Shown here piece after piece: positions 54,361 to 63,228 of a DNA stretch of 64,000 bases. Where the stretch lies: contig NZ_CP094516.1 of NCBI RefSeq assembly GCF_029909975.1, positions 3,038,001-3,102,000 of the forward strand, read 5' to 3'. The stretch is from Bradyrhizobium sp. ISRA430. GTDB lineage: Bacteria > Pseudomonadota > Alphaproteobacteria > Rhizobiales > Xanthobacteraceae. The notes beneath the pieces are model-generated. The model had not been told where the DNA came from. It did not search any database and saw nothing but the letters and a program-made list of their open reading frames with translations. Numbering within the stretch: the first letter of the stretch is position 1; each line of letters starts with the position of its first letter. Position numbers and translations under genes: made by a program.

Positions 54361-54431
54361 CGGTGCGAGACAGCGCTCCGTCAACATCCCTCTGCCGCTA
54401 GCTCGTGCGCCTGCCGACCGGAGGTCCGATC

Positions 54432-55079
54432 ATGAAGGCCGTTTCCGTCGAAGAAGCCGTTGCGATGATCCCGACCGGCGCGAGCATCATGGTGGGCGGC
54501 TTCATGGGCGTCGGGACGCCCGAGCGTCTGCTTGATGAAGTCGTGCGGCAGCACAAGTCGGGACTGTCGCTGATCTGCAATGACGCATCCACGCCCGGCA
54601 AGGGCGTCGGCAAGCTGTTCGACGCGGCACTCGTGTCCCGGCTGACGGCAACCCATATCGGACTCAACCCGAAGGCGCAGCAGCAGATGCTGGCGAGCCA
54701 GGTCACCGTCGACCTGGTCCCCCAGGGCACCCTGGTCGAACGCATTCGCGCAGGCGGCTGTGGACTTGGCGGTGTACTCACGCCGACCGGCGTCGGCACG
54801 CTGGTTGCCGAAGGCAAACGCCAAATCGAGGTCGACGGCAAGCCGTTCCTGGTGGAGACCGCGCTGCGGGCGCAGTTCGCGCTGGTGCACGCCTTTCTTG
54901 CCGATTATCTCGGAAACCTTGCCTACGCCCTGACCGCGCGCAACTTCAATCCGATCATGGCGATGGCCGCCGACACCGTCATCGTCACGGCGGAGAACAT
55001 CGTACCGGTCGGCGTCATCGCGCCCGATCACGTCATGACGCCGGCACCACTCGTCGACTTCCTCATTACGAACGGGTGA
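54432..55079 (+). CDS. atoD: Acetate/acetoacetate CoA-transferase alpha subunit
   Basis: A 215-residue family-I CoA-transferase subunit A, very close in pattern to E. coli AtoD: IMVGGFMGVGTPERLLDEVV, SHIGLNP-type THIGLNPKA, VDLVPQGTLVERIRAGGCGLGGVLTPTGVGT, LTARNFNPIMAMAAD, PDHVMTPAPLVDFLI. It binds the CoA moiety and pairs with AtoA to move CoA between acetyl/butyryl/acetoacetyl groups. GGAGG precedes the ATG. Its control by the neighbouring anaerobox would tie acyl-CoA exchange to low oxygen. Confidence 0.93.
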   Translation: MKAVSVEEAVAMIPTGASIMVGGFMGVGTPERLLDEVVRQHKSGLSLICNDASTPGKGVGKLFDAALVSRLTATHIGLNPKAQQQMLASQVTVDLVPQGTLVERIRAGGCGLGGVLTPTGVGTLVAEGKRQIEVDGKPFLVETALRAQFALVHAFLADYLGNLAYALTARNFNPIMAMAADTVIVTAENIVPVGVIAPDHVMTPAPLVDFLITNG

Positions 55080-55083
55080 GATC

Positions 55084-55734
55084 ATGGATGCTCAGGTCAT
55101 CATCGCCCGACGCGTCGCCAGGGAGTTGAAGAACGGCGACCTCGTCAATCTCGGCATCGGTATCCCGACACTGGTCGCGAACTACGTTCCGTCCGATCTC
55201 AAGGTCTTCTTCCAGTCCGAGAACGGCCTGATCGGCACCGGCCCGATTCCTGAGCAAGGGATGGCCCATCCCCTGCTCACCGATGCTGGCGGCCGCCCGA
55301 TCAGCGCGCTGCCCGGAGCCGCCACATTCGACAGCGCGATGTCGTTCGGCCTGATCCGCGGCGGCCATGTCGACGTCACCGTGCTCGGCGGGCTCCAGGT
55401 CGATGCGCACGGCCTTCTCGCCAACTGGATGATCCCGGGCAAGATGGTCCCGGGCATGGGCGGTGCCATGGACCTCGTCAGCGGCGCCAGGCGCGTCATT
55501 GTCGCGATGCAGCACGCGGCCAAGGGCAAGTCGAAGATCGTCGCCAAATGCACCCTGCCCCTGACCTCGGCGCGGCCGGTGAGCCTGGTCGTCACCGACA
55601 TGGCCGTGATCGGCTTTCCCGACGGCAAGGCGACGCTGCTGGAAACCGCGCCTGGCGTCAGCATCGGCGAGGTCTTGGCGGTGACGGACGCCGAACTCGC
55701 CGTTCCCGATACCGTGCCGGAGATGAAGATCTGA
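55084..55734 (+). CDS. atoA: Acetate/acetoacetate CoA-transferase beta subunit
   Basis: A 216-residue catalytic subunit of the same enzyme: GDLVNLGIGIPTLVANYVP, the active-site Glu in SENGLIG (~residue 47), ATFDSAMSFGLIRGGHVDVTVLGGLQVD, NWMIPGKMVPGMGGAMDLVSGA. Begins 4 nt after the atoD stop, so co-translated. Length and motifs match AtoA. The reaction forms a glutamyl-CoA intermediate. It can link PHB breakdown (acetoacetate) to acetyl-CoA. Confidence 0.93.
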   Translation: MDAQVIIARRVARELKNGDLVNLGIGIPTLVANYVPSDLKVFFQSENGLIGTGPIPEQGMAHPLLTDAGGRPISALPGAATFDSAMSFGLIRGGHVDVTVLGGLQVDAHGLLANWMIPGKMVPGMGGAMDLVSGARRVIVAMQHAAKGKSKIVAKCTLPLTSARPVSLVVTDMAVIGFPDGKATLLETAPGVSIGEVLAVTDAELAVPDTVPEMKI

Positions 55735-56199
55735 CGAGGGCACCATGCGGCTATCCAGCACTGATCGCCCTCGACTAGCGTTGAACACAAAAAATGAAAA
55801 ACAACCCCATGCAAAGTAGCCTTGGGGTTGAGTGCATGGAGCTTTCCCTCAGCGAACCCCTTTGACACGTCGGGCAAAACACCGGCACGATGACATGATC
55901 AGCCCAACTGTCCTGACCGGCCCGAGGTCCGAAGGGCCATGTGTGGACGGCTCCGGGTTGGCAAGAAGAATCTTCACTTTGCAGCATTGGTCGGAGCAGC
56001 CATGTGTTCGGCCTGTTTACGCGGTACGCATGACCGCTGGCCATAATGCCCTCCGCGGATCAGGTCCCGGTCAATAGCACGCATTCGACGATGCTGTGGC
56101 CCAAGTGGGTTGTCCTGATCGCCGGATCGACCGGCGCTGCATTAGTGCTGTTCGCCCTTCCAACCGTTACGTCACACCCGGATGACCGGTGTGATCTCG
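55735..56199. other. 465-bp gap between atoA and the IS110 transposase gene
   Basis: No intact gene is supported. The gap contains a minus-strand terminator-like hairpin (55789-55830). It also contains a plus-strand ORF from 56046 with one membrane span (WPKWVVLIAGSTGAALVLFALP) that loses its natural end at the IS border, and a hairpin TCACACC/GGTGTGA (56172-56194) just past the transposase stop that may mark the IS end or terminate it. The rest looks featureless. Confidence 0.4.
55789..55830 (-). terminator. Rho-independent terminator reading on the minus strand
   Basis: Read on the minus strand, CAACCCCA (55830-55823) pairs with TGGGGTTG (55809-55802) around a 13-nt loop. It is followed at once by TTTTT C A TTTTTT (55801 down to 55789). 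The stem, its G-C content and the T-run make a convincing intrinsic terminator. No minus-strand gene ends nearby; the nearest is the IS transposase 370 bp away. It may end an unannotated small RNA. Confidence 0.65.
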
Positions 56200-57310
56200 T
56201 CACGCCGCGAGAGCGACGGGTTCATTGTAACGTTCGTTCCTTGCCATCATCGCCCAAGCCATCCGGGCGAGTTTGTTGGCGAGCGCAATGGCGGCGACCT
56301 TGGTGGGGCGCCGGGCCAACAATCGGGTGAGCCAGGGCCGATGATTGGTGCCATGGATCTTGGCATAGCGGATCACTGCGAGCGCGCCAGCCGTGAACAG
56401 GCTACGCAAATAGCGATCCCCTTGTTTGCTGATATTGCCAAGCTTGTCCTTGCCCCCGCTCGAGTTCTGCTTCGGCACGAGCCCAACCCAGGCCGAGAAG
56501 TCTCGTCCCGATCGGAAAGCCTTGGGATCCGCAATGCTGGCGACCAGAGCTGTTGCCAGCGCCGGCCCGACGCCGGGGATCGCGTCCAGCCGTTTGCTCG
56601 TCACGCTTGATCGATGCCAGGCGATGATGCGTCGGTCGAACTCCAGGATTTGAGCCTTCAGTGCGCGCAATTGACTGCCGAGAGCAGCAAGACACGCACG
56701 GGCCACCTCGGGGAGCCGGTGGTCGGCTGTATCGGCGACGACTTCCAGCAGTTGCTCGACACCCCTGCGCCCGACAGGGGCAACAATCCCGAACTCGGCG
56801 AGATAGGCGCGGATTGAGTTGATCACGGCAGTCTGCTGGCGGATGAAGAGATGGCGCGCCCGGTGAAGCATCAGACAGCTTTGTTGCTCGACCGTCTTGG
56901 TCGGCACGAACCGCATGTTGGGTCTCGTGACTGCCTCGCAAATTGCCTCCGCGTCGGTGCTGTCGTTCTTCTGCCGCTTGACGTAGGGCTTCACATAGGC
57001 CGGAGGCATCAATCGCACCGTATGCCCTAACAACTGCAACTCGCGGGACCAATGGTGCGATGATGCGCAAGCCTCGATCCCCACCAGGCATGGCGGCAGC
57101 TTCTGGAAAAACGCCAGGACGTGCCGGCGCCTCAACTGGCGGCGTATGACCACCTGGCCGGCTGCATCAACGCCGTGTACCTGAAAGACGGACTTCGCGA
57201 TATCCAAACCGATAGTCGAAATTGGCTGCATAGGCCGCTCCTCCGAATCGTGGGAGCCTCAAAACGGCGCCCATTCCTTGGCACTCTCGTGCCGGTGGAG
57301 GAGCCGTCCA
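56172..57310 (-). mobile_element. IS110-family insertion sequence (approximate limits)
   Basis: The element comprises the transposase gene plus short flanks. Limits are approximate, since IS110 elements often lack clear terminal inverted repeats. On the 5' flank GGCTCC/GGGAGCC (near 57234-57258) can form a hairpin, and GGAGGAGCC at about 57297-57305 is the reverse complement of GGCTCCTCC. On the 3' flank is the TCACACC/GGTGTGA hairpin at 56172-56194. Target-site duplications were not found by eye. Confidence 0.6.
56200..57231 (-). CDS. IS110-family transposase
   Basis: A 343-residue intact DEDD transposase: N-terminal RuvC-like domain (TIGLDIAKSVFQVHGVD with the first Asp, CLVGIEACASSHHWSREL with Glu, KNDSTDAEAICEA with Asp) and C-terminal transposase_20 domain (LDAIPGVGPALATALVASIADPKAFRSGRDFSAWVGLVPKQNSSGGK, GDRYLRSLFTAGA). 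Length is normal. It looks functional, so insertion may be recent. It separates atoDA from the regulator and the pta-ackA-fabI operon. Confidence 0.94.
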   Translation of the reverse strand: MQPISTIGLDIAKSVFQVHGVDAAGQVVIRRQLRRRHVLAFFQKLPPCLVGIEACASSHHWSRELQLLGHTVRLMPPAYVKPYVKRQKNDSTDAEAICEAVTRPNMRFVPTKTVEQQSCLMLHRARHLFIRQQTAVINSIRAYLAEFGIVAPVGRRGVEQLLEVVADTADHRLPEVARACLAALGSQLRALKAQILEFDRRIIAWHRSSVTSKRLDAIPGVGPALATALVASIADPKAFRSGRDFSAWVGLVPKQNSSGGKDKLGNISKQGDRYLRSLFTAGALAVIRYAKIHGTNHRPWLTRLLARRPTKVAAIALANKLARMAWAMMARNERYNEPVALAA

Positions 57311-57369
57311 CAGCATCAACAGCAGAAATTCGCAAGATCAATCCTCAGGCTCGGCTACTAGCCCGACAT

Positions 57370-58920
57370 TCACTTCTCGGGAAGTCCTGCCTTGCGTAGA
57401 CCCTCGGCGATACGCGTTCGCTGCACGAGACAGGTCGGATTGTCAGTTGGACAACTTGCGTGGAATTGGGCGATGCTGAAATCAGGAGCGAGGATGAGCC
57501 CCGCCTGCACGAAAGCCCGAGCTTCCTCGCCCCGCCCGAGATGAGCCAACGCGGCGGCGAGAAAGAAATGTACGAAGGGGGCAATGTTCCGGTTGGTCTC
57601 GATTGATCGCTTGAACCAGTGAACGGCAGCTTCATCGGCCCCGAGATATGACTGCGCGACGCCTGCCGTGTTCATCCAGGAAGAGGCCTTGCTGTCGCGG
57701 GGAGAGAGCCGAAATGCCTCCATGATGTGGGCTTCCGTCTCCTCGGCCCGACCCAGATTGCACTTGCCAAGTCCGATCCATGCATGGGCGGTGGCCAGAT
57801 TCCGATCGAGCGCCAATGCCCGCTCACATTCGGCAATGCCCTGGGCGGCGCGTTTTGTGAAAATCTGGACGACACCCATCAAGCAATGCGCCCTCGCGTG
57901 ATTGGGCGTGTGAGCAAGTATCCGGGCCAAGGACGCCTCGACCATCCGCAGGGGCGCCGTCCGGTCGATCAGCATGGAGGTAGCCCGCATGGTGTCGACA
58001 TCGGCCATGCCCACCATCGCCTCGACGTTAGTGGCGTCCAGGCGGAGCGCTTGTTCGAAGAACGGGCGCGCCTGCGACAGGCTTGCGGGATCCGTCCCTC
58101 GATTCAGATACGCCATGCCCTGGAAATACAGGTCCATCGAATCCGGATTCGGCGCTCGCGCTGCGCGCCGTGCCTCCACCGTGACCAGCTCGGTTCCCAG
58201 TTGATTGGCAAGGCGGGCACCGATCTCGTCCTGCATGTCGAAGAGGTCGGCGACCTGTTTGTCGAATCGTTCGCCCCACAAATGGTTGCCGGCCTCGGCA
58301 TTGATGAGCTGAACGTTGATGCGCATACGGCCTCCAGCGCGCTGTACCGAGCCCTCGAGCACGTAGCGAACGCCGAGTTCGCGGCCGACCTGCTGCAGAT
58401 CGACATGCTTTCCTTTGTAGGTGAAGGCGGTGTTGCGGCCGATCACGAAGATGCCGGCCATCCGCGATAGATCCGTGGTCAGGCTTTGGGTCACGCCGTC
58501 AACGAAATAATCCTGCGCAGGATCCGGGCTCAGATTGGCGAAGGGCAGAACAACGAGAGACGGCTTACCTGCGGTGGGAGTCGTCGAGTTCATGACGGTT
58601 GCTGTCGGCGGCGCTTCGCGGACCGCCGCGACGAAGCGGACGCCCTTGCGCGGAAACGTCTTGATGAGGCGCTGCTCGTCCCCGGAATCGCCGATCGCCT
58701 TCCGCAACGCGTTGAGGCGCGTGGTCAGAGCGACGTCCGAGACGGCGCGACCCTGCCAGATGGCGCTGATCAGATCGTCCTTGCTGACGACGCGCTCGCG
58801 GTTGCCGATCAGATATCCGAGCAGGTCGAACACCTGCGGTGCGATGGCGACGACCTCCGGCCCGCGACAAAGCTCGCGTCGCTCGGTATCGAGCGAAAAT
58901 TTGTCAAAGAAATAGCGCAA
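57370..58920 (-). CDS. CadC/OmpR-type winged-helix regulator with TPR-like C-terminus
   Basis: About 516 residues: an N-terminal OmpR-type winged helix (FSLDTERRELCRGPEVVAIAPQVFDLL, VVSKDDLISAIWQGRAVSDVALTTRLNALRKAIGD), then a TolB-N/adenylate-cyclase-like module (SLVVLPFANLSPDPAQDYFVDGVTQSLTTDLSR, YVLEGSVQRAGGRMRINVQLINAEAGNHLWGERFD) and TPR-like helices (ARPFFEQALRLDATNVEAMV, AECERALALDRNLATAHAWIGLGK). No receiver or membrane span. TTG at 58920 is favoured by GGGGAAG upstream. Divergent from the Bug/methyltransferase genes, so probably their regulator. Confidence 0.82.
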   Translation of the reverse strand: MRYFFDKFSLDTERRELCRGPEVVAIAPQVFDLLGYLIGNRERVVSKDDLISAIWQGRAVSDVALTTRLNALRKAIGDSGDEQRLIKTFPRKGVRFVAAVREAPPTATVMNSTTPTAGKPSLVVLPFANLSPDPAQDYFVDGVTQSLTTDLSRMAGIFVIGRNTAFTYKGKHVDLQQVGRELGVRYVLEGSVQRAGGRMRINVQLINAEAGNHLWGERFDKQVADLFDMQDEIGARLANQLGTELVTVEARRAARAPNPDSMDLYFQGMAYLNRGTDPASLSQARPFFEQALRLDATNVEAMVGMADVDTMRATSMLIDRTAPLRMVEASLARILAHTPNHARAHCLMGVVQIFTKRAAQGIAECERALALDRNLATAHAWIGLGKCNLGRAEETEAHIMEAFRLSPRDSKASSWMNTAGVAQSYLGADEAAVHWFKRSIETNRNIAPFVHFFLAAALAHLGRGEEARAFVQAGLILAPDFSIAQFHASCPTDNPTCLVQRTRIAEGLRKAGLPEK

Positions 58921-59080
58921 GGCGCTTCCCCGCAACGGCAGTCGATCGTTGAAATCCGTCTGCTCAAGAATAAACTGCCGGTAAGGAAAAAGTAAGCCGG
59001 CGAACAAGCCTCTCGGTCCTCGACGTAATACACCTAACGGTAGAAGCCGTGCTAGTTCGGCTGGCTTAGGGAGACAGGTG

Positions 59081-60058
59081 ATGATTACGCGTCGTGATGT
59101 GCTGACCGCGTCGGCCGGTATCGCGCTCTCCGCCGCATATCGCGCACCGACGGCGCTCGCGCAGCCGCTGGCAAGAACCGCGTACATCCTTACGGGCTTC
59201 TCGCCGGGGCTGCAGGACGCCATGGCGCGTCTCGTGGCCGGGCAGATGAGTGACTATGCGGAAAGCATCGTGGTCGAGACCCGGCCGGGCGCAGCCGGTC
59301 GCATTGCGGTGGAGGCGGTGAGGAATTCCGATTCCGACGGATCGGTCATGCTGTTCGGGCCACTTGGCTTCATGATGTTGTTCCCGCACATTTACAAGAC
59401 GCTGAGATACCAGCCACGTGATTTTACGCCGGTGTCGACCGTCGCCTCGGCCCCTGCATTTCTGACGCTCGGTCCGATGGTGCCCCCCGAGGTGACGACG
59501 GTTGCCGACTTTGCCATCTGGTGCCGCGCCAACCCGAAGCTCGCCACCTATGGCACGCCGGGCGTCGGAACCACGTTGCATTTTCTCGGTATGATGCTCG
59601 GCCGCAGCGCGGGCTTCGATTTTCTTCACGTCCCCTATCAAGGCGTTGGCGCGATCCAGGATCTGGTCAAGGGCGTGATTGCAGCGGCCATCATGCCGGT
59701 CGGCAGTTCGCTCGGACTCGTCCAGTCTGGAGATCTTCGTGCGTTGGCGACCACCGGGCCGCGCCGCTGCCCGTTTGTGCCAACGGTACCCACGGTGCGG
59801 GAAGCCGGATATCCGTCACTCGAGGACCTCACATGGTTTGGTTTCTTCGTTCCGGCGAAGACGCCGGTGCCCATCGTCGACAAGCTCAATGCCGCGATCC
59901 AGGCGGCCTTGCGTACCGAAGAGGTCAAGGCCGGCCTGGTAAAGCTGGCCGTAGAGCCCGATGCGATTGCGAGGGACGACTTCGCTCGGCTGATCGCATC
60001 CGAATCCGGTCGGTGGAAAGCGATCGTGCAGGCAACGGGGTTCGTCCCGACCGATTGA
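59081..60058 (+). CDS. Bug-family (tripartite tricarboxylate) solute-binding protein
   Basis: A 325-residue periplasmic binding protein with a Tat-like signal peptide (MITRRDVLTASAGIALSAAYRAPTALA; twin Arg RR) and the Bug/TctC domain (VVETRPGAAGRIAVEAV, GTPGVGTTLHFLGMML, HVPYQGVGAIQDLVKGVI, VPTVREAGYPSL, WFGFFVPAKTPVPIVDKLNAAI). Bug proteins bind carboxylates and often lack an adjacent TctAB transporter, as here. They can also act as sensors. AGGGAG precedes the ATG. Confidence 0.9.
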   Translation: MITRRDVLTASAGIALSAAYRAPTALAQPLARTAYILTGFSPGLQDAMARLVAGQMSDYAESIVVETRPGAAGRIAVEAVRNSDSDGSVMLFGPLGFMMLFPHIYKTLRYQPRDFTPVSTVASAPAFLTLGPMVPPEVTTVADFAIWCRANPKLATYGTPGVGTTLHFLGMMLGRSAGFDFLHVPYQGVGAIQDLVKGVIAAAIMPVGSSLGLVQSGDLRALATTGPRRCPFVPTVPTVREAGYPSLEDLTWFGFFVPAKTPVPIVDKLNAAIQAALRTEEVKAGLVKLAVEPDAIARDDFARLIASESGRWKAIVQATGFVPTD

Positions 60059-60083
60059 ACCCGGCATCGAGAGAAGGCAGCAC

Positions 60084-61100
60084 ATGAGCAGACCAGCATC
60101 CGTGCATGATCTCGTGCAGTCGCATCGCATCACCGCGGTGATCTATGCGGCGGCGAGGCTCAATCTCGCCGAGGCCATCGGCGATCAGGCGAAATCGGTG
60201 GCCGAACTCGCCAGGCTTGTCTCCGCCGACGAAAGTGCATTGCGCAGACTGCTCGTTGGCCTGACGACACTTGGCCTCTGCAGGCAAGTCGACCGGAACC
60301 GGTTTGCCATGACCGATCTCGGCCGGCAGCTCGATGAGACCGCCGATCCATCCTTCAAGGACTGGGTCCTCTTTGAGGGCGAGATGCTCGTGCAATCCTG
60401 GAGCGGACTGGTCGATTCGGTTCGCACCGGCAAGACCGCGACGCAGTTGCGCGGTGACGGTGACGATCGCTATGCCGTGACGGGCCGCGCGACGGAATGG
60501 ACCCGCCGGTTCAACGCCGCGATGGTCAGCCTTACGCGAACCATCGTTCCAAAGATCGTTGCGGCCCACGACTTCGCGGCCGCACGCGTCGTCATGGATG
60601 TCGGCGGCGGCACCGGCGAATTGATCGGCGGCGTGCTCCAGCGCAACCCCCATCTTGAGGGGATCGCCTTCGACCTTGCGCGTTGCGAGGCAGACGCGCG
60701 TGCGCATTTCGATCGGCTCGGAATCGCCGACCGCTGCAGGTTCGTCGCAGGCAGTTTCTTCGAAAAGGTCCCAAGCGGCGCGGACACTATCCTGATGAAG
60801 AGCATCATTCACAATTGGAACGACGACCGTTGCGAGGTCATTCTGCGCAACTGCCGGGACGCGCTGCCGTCCAGCGGGACGCTGATCGTCATCGAGCGGA
60901 TGGTGCCGGAGCCTGCCACGACGGAACCCGAGGATCGCTCCTGCGTCATGAGCGACCTCAACATGCTGCGCGGACCCGGTGGCTGCGAGCGCACGGAAGC
61001 TGAGTATCGCAGGCTGGCCATATTGGCCGGCTTCGCTTTCGTAGGCACGACGGGCATCGGCCCGTTCAGCTTGGTCAAATTCAGGAAAGTCGGGAATTGA
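60084..61100 (+). CDS. SAM-dependent O-methyltransferase (hydroxyneurosporene/acetylserotonin type)
   Basis: A 338-residue Methyltransf_2-type enzyme: N-terminal winged-helix dimerisation domain (ITAVIYAAARLNLAEAIGDQAKSVAELARLVSADESALRRLL), SAM site VVMDVGGGTGELIGGVLQ (~residues 171-188), catalytic-region KSIIHNWNDDRCEVILRNC with the general-base His, and a C-terminal EYRRLAILAGF. It lies 25 nt after the Bug gene, with AGAAGG upstream. It methylates a hydroxyl group of a small aromatic or isoprenoid; the substrate is unknown. Confidence 0.88.
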   Translation: MSRPASVHDLVQSHRITAVIYAAARLNLAEAIGDQAKSVAELARLVSADESALRRLLVGLTTLGLCRQVDRNRFAMTDLGRQLDETADPSFKDWVLFEGEMLVQSWSGLVDSVRTGKTATQLRGDGDDRYAVTGRATEWTRRFNAAMVSLTRTIVPKIVAAHDFAAARVVMDVGGGTGELIGGVLQRNPHLEGIAFDLARCEADARAHFDRLGIADRCRFVAGSFFEKVPSGADTILMKSIIHNWNDDRCEVILRNCRDALPSSGTLIVIERMVPEPATTEPEDRSCVMSDLNMLRGPGGCERTEAEYRRLAILAGFAFVGTTGIGPFSLVKFRKVGN

Positions 61101-61219
61101 AGGGGCTTTCCCTTGTAGCGCGTGAGGACACTGATTGCGCAGACCACCGCGCCTCAATGACGAATCCAAACTTCCCCAGAGGATGATGGGATAAAACTTC
61201 CGCGTCGTCCGCCTCGCGT

Positions 61220-62008
61220 TCAATCGATGATGTGATAGCCGCCATCGATGTAGAGAACGCTGCCGGTCATCAGCCTGGCGCCGTCGAGTGCCAGGAACGC
61301 GGTGGCATTGCCAACGTCGTCGATGCTGACGAGGCTACGCGCCGGCGCCTTCGACTGCGCCTTGTTCATGAGCTCGTCGAACTCGGGGATGCCTGACGCC
61401 GCGCGGGTCGCCAGCGGGCCCGGCGAGATTGCATGCACGCGGATGCCTTTCGGGCCAAGCTCCGCGGCGATGTAACGGACAGATGCCTCCAGCGCCGCTT
61501 TCGCCACGCCCATGATGTTGTAGTTCTCCACCACCATCTGGCTGCCGTAGTAGGTCATGGTGAACATCGTGCCGCCGTTCTTCATCAGGGGCTCGGCGAG
61601 ATGGGCCATGCGCAGGAACGACCAGCACGACACGTCCATGGTCTTGAGGAAGCCGTCACGACCGACATCCACGACGCGGCCGTGCAAGGCCTCCTTGGGC
61701 GCGAAGGCGATGGAATGAAGCAGGAAGTCGAGCTGACCCCACTCCTTCGCGATGCGCTCGAACACCGCCTCGGTCTGGCCTTCGGCCATGACATCGAGCG
61801 GCATGAAGATCGGCGCCTCCAGCGCCTGCGCCAGCGGCTCGACATGCTTTTTGGCGCGGTCGTTCAGATAGGTGACGGCGAGATCGGCCCCGAGCGCGCG
61901 AAACGCCCGCGCGCAACCCCAGGCGATCGACTGATCATTGGCGATGCCGACGACCAGGCCCTTCTTTCCCTTGAGGGCCACTTTGCTATCCGGAAATACG
62001 GGGATCAT
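61220..62008 (-). CDS. fabI: Enoyl-[acyl-carrier-protein] reductase (NADH)
   Basis: A 262-residue Fab[35 protein letters not shown] at the cofactor site, [13 protein letters not shown], catalytic Tyr-X6-Lys in [13 protein letters not shown] (~residues 157-164), [14 protein letters not shown] and DGGYHI. It overlaps the ackA stop by ATGA (62005-62008). A fabI in a pta-ackA operon suggests a job beyond bulk lipid synthesis, e.g. using NADH on crotonyl/enoyl substrates. A second, housekeeping fabI elsewhere is likely. Confidence 0.93.
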   Translation of the reverse strand: MIPVFPDSKVALKGKKGLVVGIANDQSIAWGCARAFRALGADLAVTYLNDRAKKHVEPLAQALEAPIFMPLDVMAEGQTEAVFERIAKEWGQLDFLLHSIAFAPKEALHGRVVDVGRDGFLKTMDVSCWSFLRMAHLAEPLMKNGGTMFTMTYYGSQMVVENYNIMGVAKAALEASVRYIAAELGPKGIRVHAISPGPLATRAASGIPEFDELMNKAQSKAPARSLVSIDDVGNATAFLALDGARLMTGSVLYIDGGYHIID

Positions 62009-63228
62009 GACGCCCTCTCAGATCTTAGGCTGCGCGATTGACCGTTCATCAACAGCGACAGCGTGTGCTGCGCGATCATCAGCTCCTCGTCGGTCGGGAC
62101 GACATAGACGGGGATGAGGCTACCGGCGCGCGAGATCAGCCGCGCATGACGCGCGTTCTCGGTGGCATCGAGTGCAACGCCGAGCCATCCGAGCTGCTCC
62201 GCGATGCGCGCGCGCAGGGATACGGAGTTTTCGCCGATCCCGGCCGTGAAGACGAAGGCGTCCAGACCCTGCAGGGCCGCCGTCAGCATGCCGGCGTTGA
62301 GGCCGATCCGGTAGACGAAATAGTCGATCGCGAGCCGCGCATGCGGATCCGTGCTCGCTTCCAGCTCCCGCATGTCGTTGCTGACGCCGGAAAGGCCTTT
62401 CAGGCCGCACTCGCGGTAGAGGAAGTCCTGCAGTTTCGCCGCCGGCATTCCCTTCTCGGAGATGAGATAGAGCACCACGCCGGGATCGATTTGTCCCGGA
62501 CGCGTTCCCATCGGCAGGCCGTCGAGCGCGGTGAAGCCCATGGTGCTTTCGACACTACGCCCGTCCTTCAGCGCGCACATCGAGGCGCCGCTGCCGAGAT
62601 GAGCGACGATCACCCGCCGCCTGGCGATATCCGGCGCCACGCTCGGCAAGGTTCTGGCGATATACTCGTAGGACAGGCCATGGAAGCCGTAGCGCCGCAC
62701 GCCCTCGGCGTGGAGCTGATGCGGAATGGCGTAGTGATCGGCGACCGCGTCATGCGTGCGGTGGAATGCCGTGTCGAAGCACGCGACCTGAGGCAGCGTC
62801 GGGAAGTTCGCCAGCAGCGATCGGATGGGCGCAAGGTTGTGCGGCTGATGCAGTGGCGCGAGCGGAACGAACCGTTCGAGGCGAGCCACGACGCCGTGGT
62901 CGATCAGGACCGGCCGCGCATAGTCCGGGCCGCCATGCACGACGCGATGACCGACCGCAATCGGCGTGACCCGGAGTTCGTCCCGCAGCCAGTCTCCGGC
63001 AACCGCCATCGCGGCCGGAACGTCCGCCACGGCCTCGATCGGATAGGCGCGGTCGGCCAACGGATCGCCGCCTGCGCCGGTCGCCCGCAGGCGTGGCCGG
63101 CTGCCGATGCCGTCCATCTGTCCCTTGATATGCCGGCGAAGCGTCCCCTCGCCTTCAACCGAATAGACCTGGAACTTGACGCTGGAGGAGCCGGCATTGA
63201 TGACCAGGATCGTGTCCATGGCGGTCAC
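62005..63228 (-). CDS. ackA: Acetate kinase
   Basis: A 407-residue acetate/butyrate kinase: [86 protein letters not shown] and the Glu in GIGENS. All signature motifs are intact. It makes ATP from acetyl phosphate. GTG at 63228 overlaps the upstream stop (GTGA); ATG at 63219 is the alternative. Followed by fabI with ATGA overlap, so the three genes are translationally chained. Confidence 0.95.
   Translation of the reverse strand: MTAMDTILVINAGSSSVKFQVYSVEGEGTLRRHIKGQMDGIGSRPRLRATGAGGDPLADRAYPIEAVADVPAAMAVAGDWLRDELRVTPIAVGHRVVHGGPDYARPVLIDHGVVARLERFVPLAPLHQPHNLAPIRSLLANFPTLPQVACFDTAFHRTHDAVADHYAIPHQLHAEGVRRYGFHGLSYEYIARTLPSVAPDIARRRVIVAHLGSGASMCALKDGRSVESTMGFTALDGLPMGTRPGQIDPGVVLYLISEKGMPAAKLQDFLYRECGLKGLSGVSNDMRELEASTDPHARLAIDYFVYRIGLNAGMLTAALQGLDAFVFTAGIGENSVSLRARIAEQLGWLGVALDATENARHARLISRAGSLIPVYVVPTDEELMIAQHTLSLLMNGQSRSLRSERAS

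Noticed and set aside
59925..61223. 432-codon minus-strand frame opposite the methyltransferase
   Set aside because: The plus strand encodes a complete SAM-dependent methyltransferase; the antisense frame has no motif.
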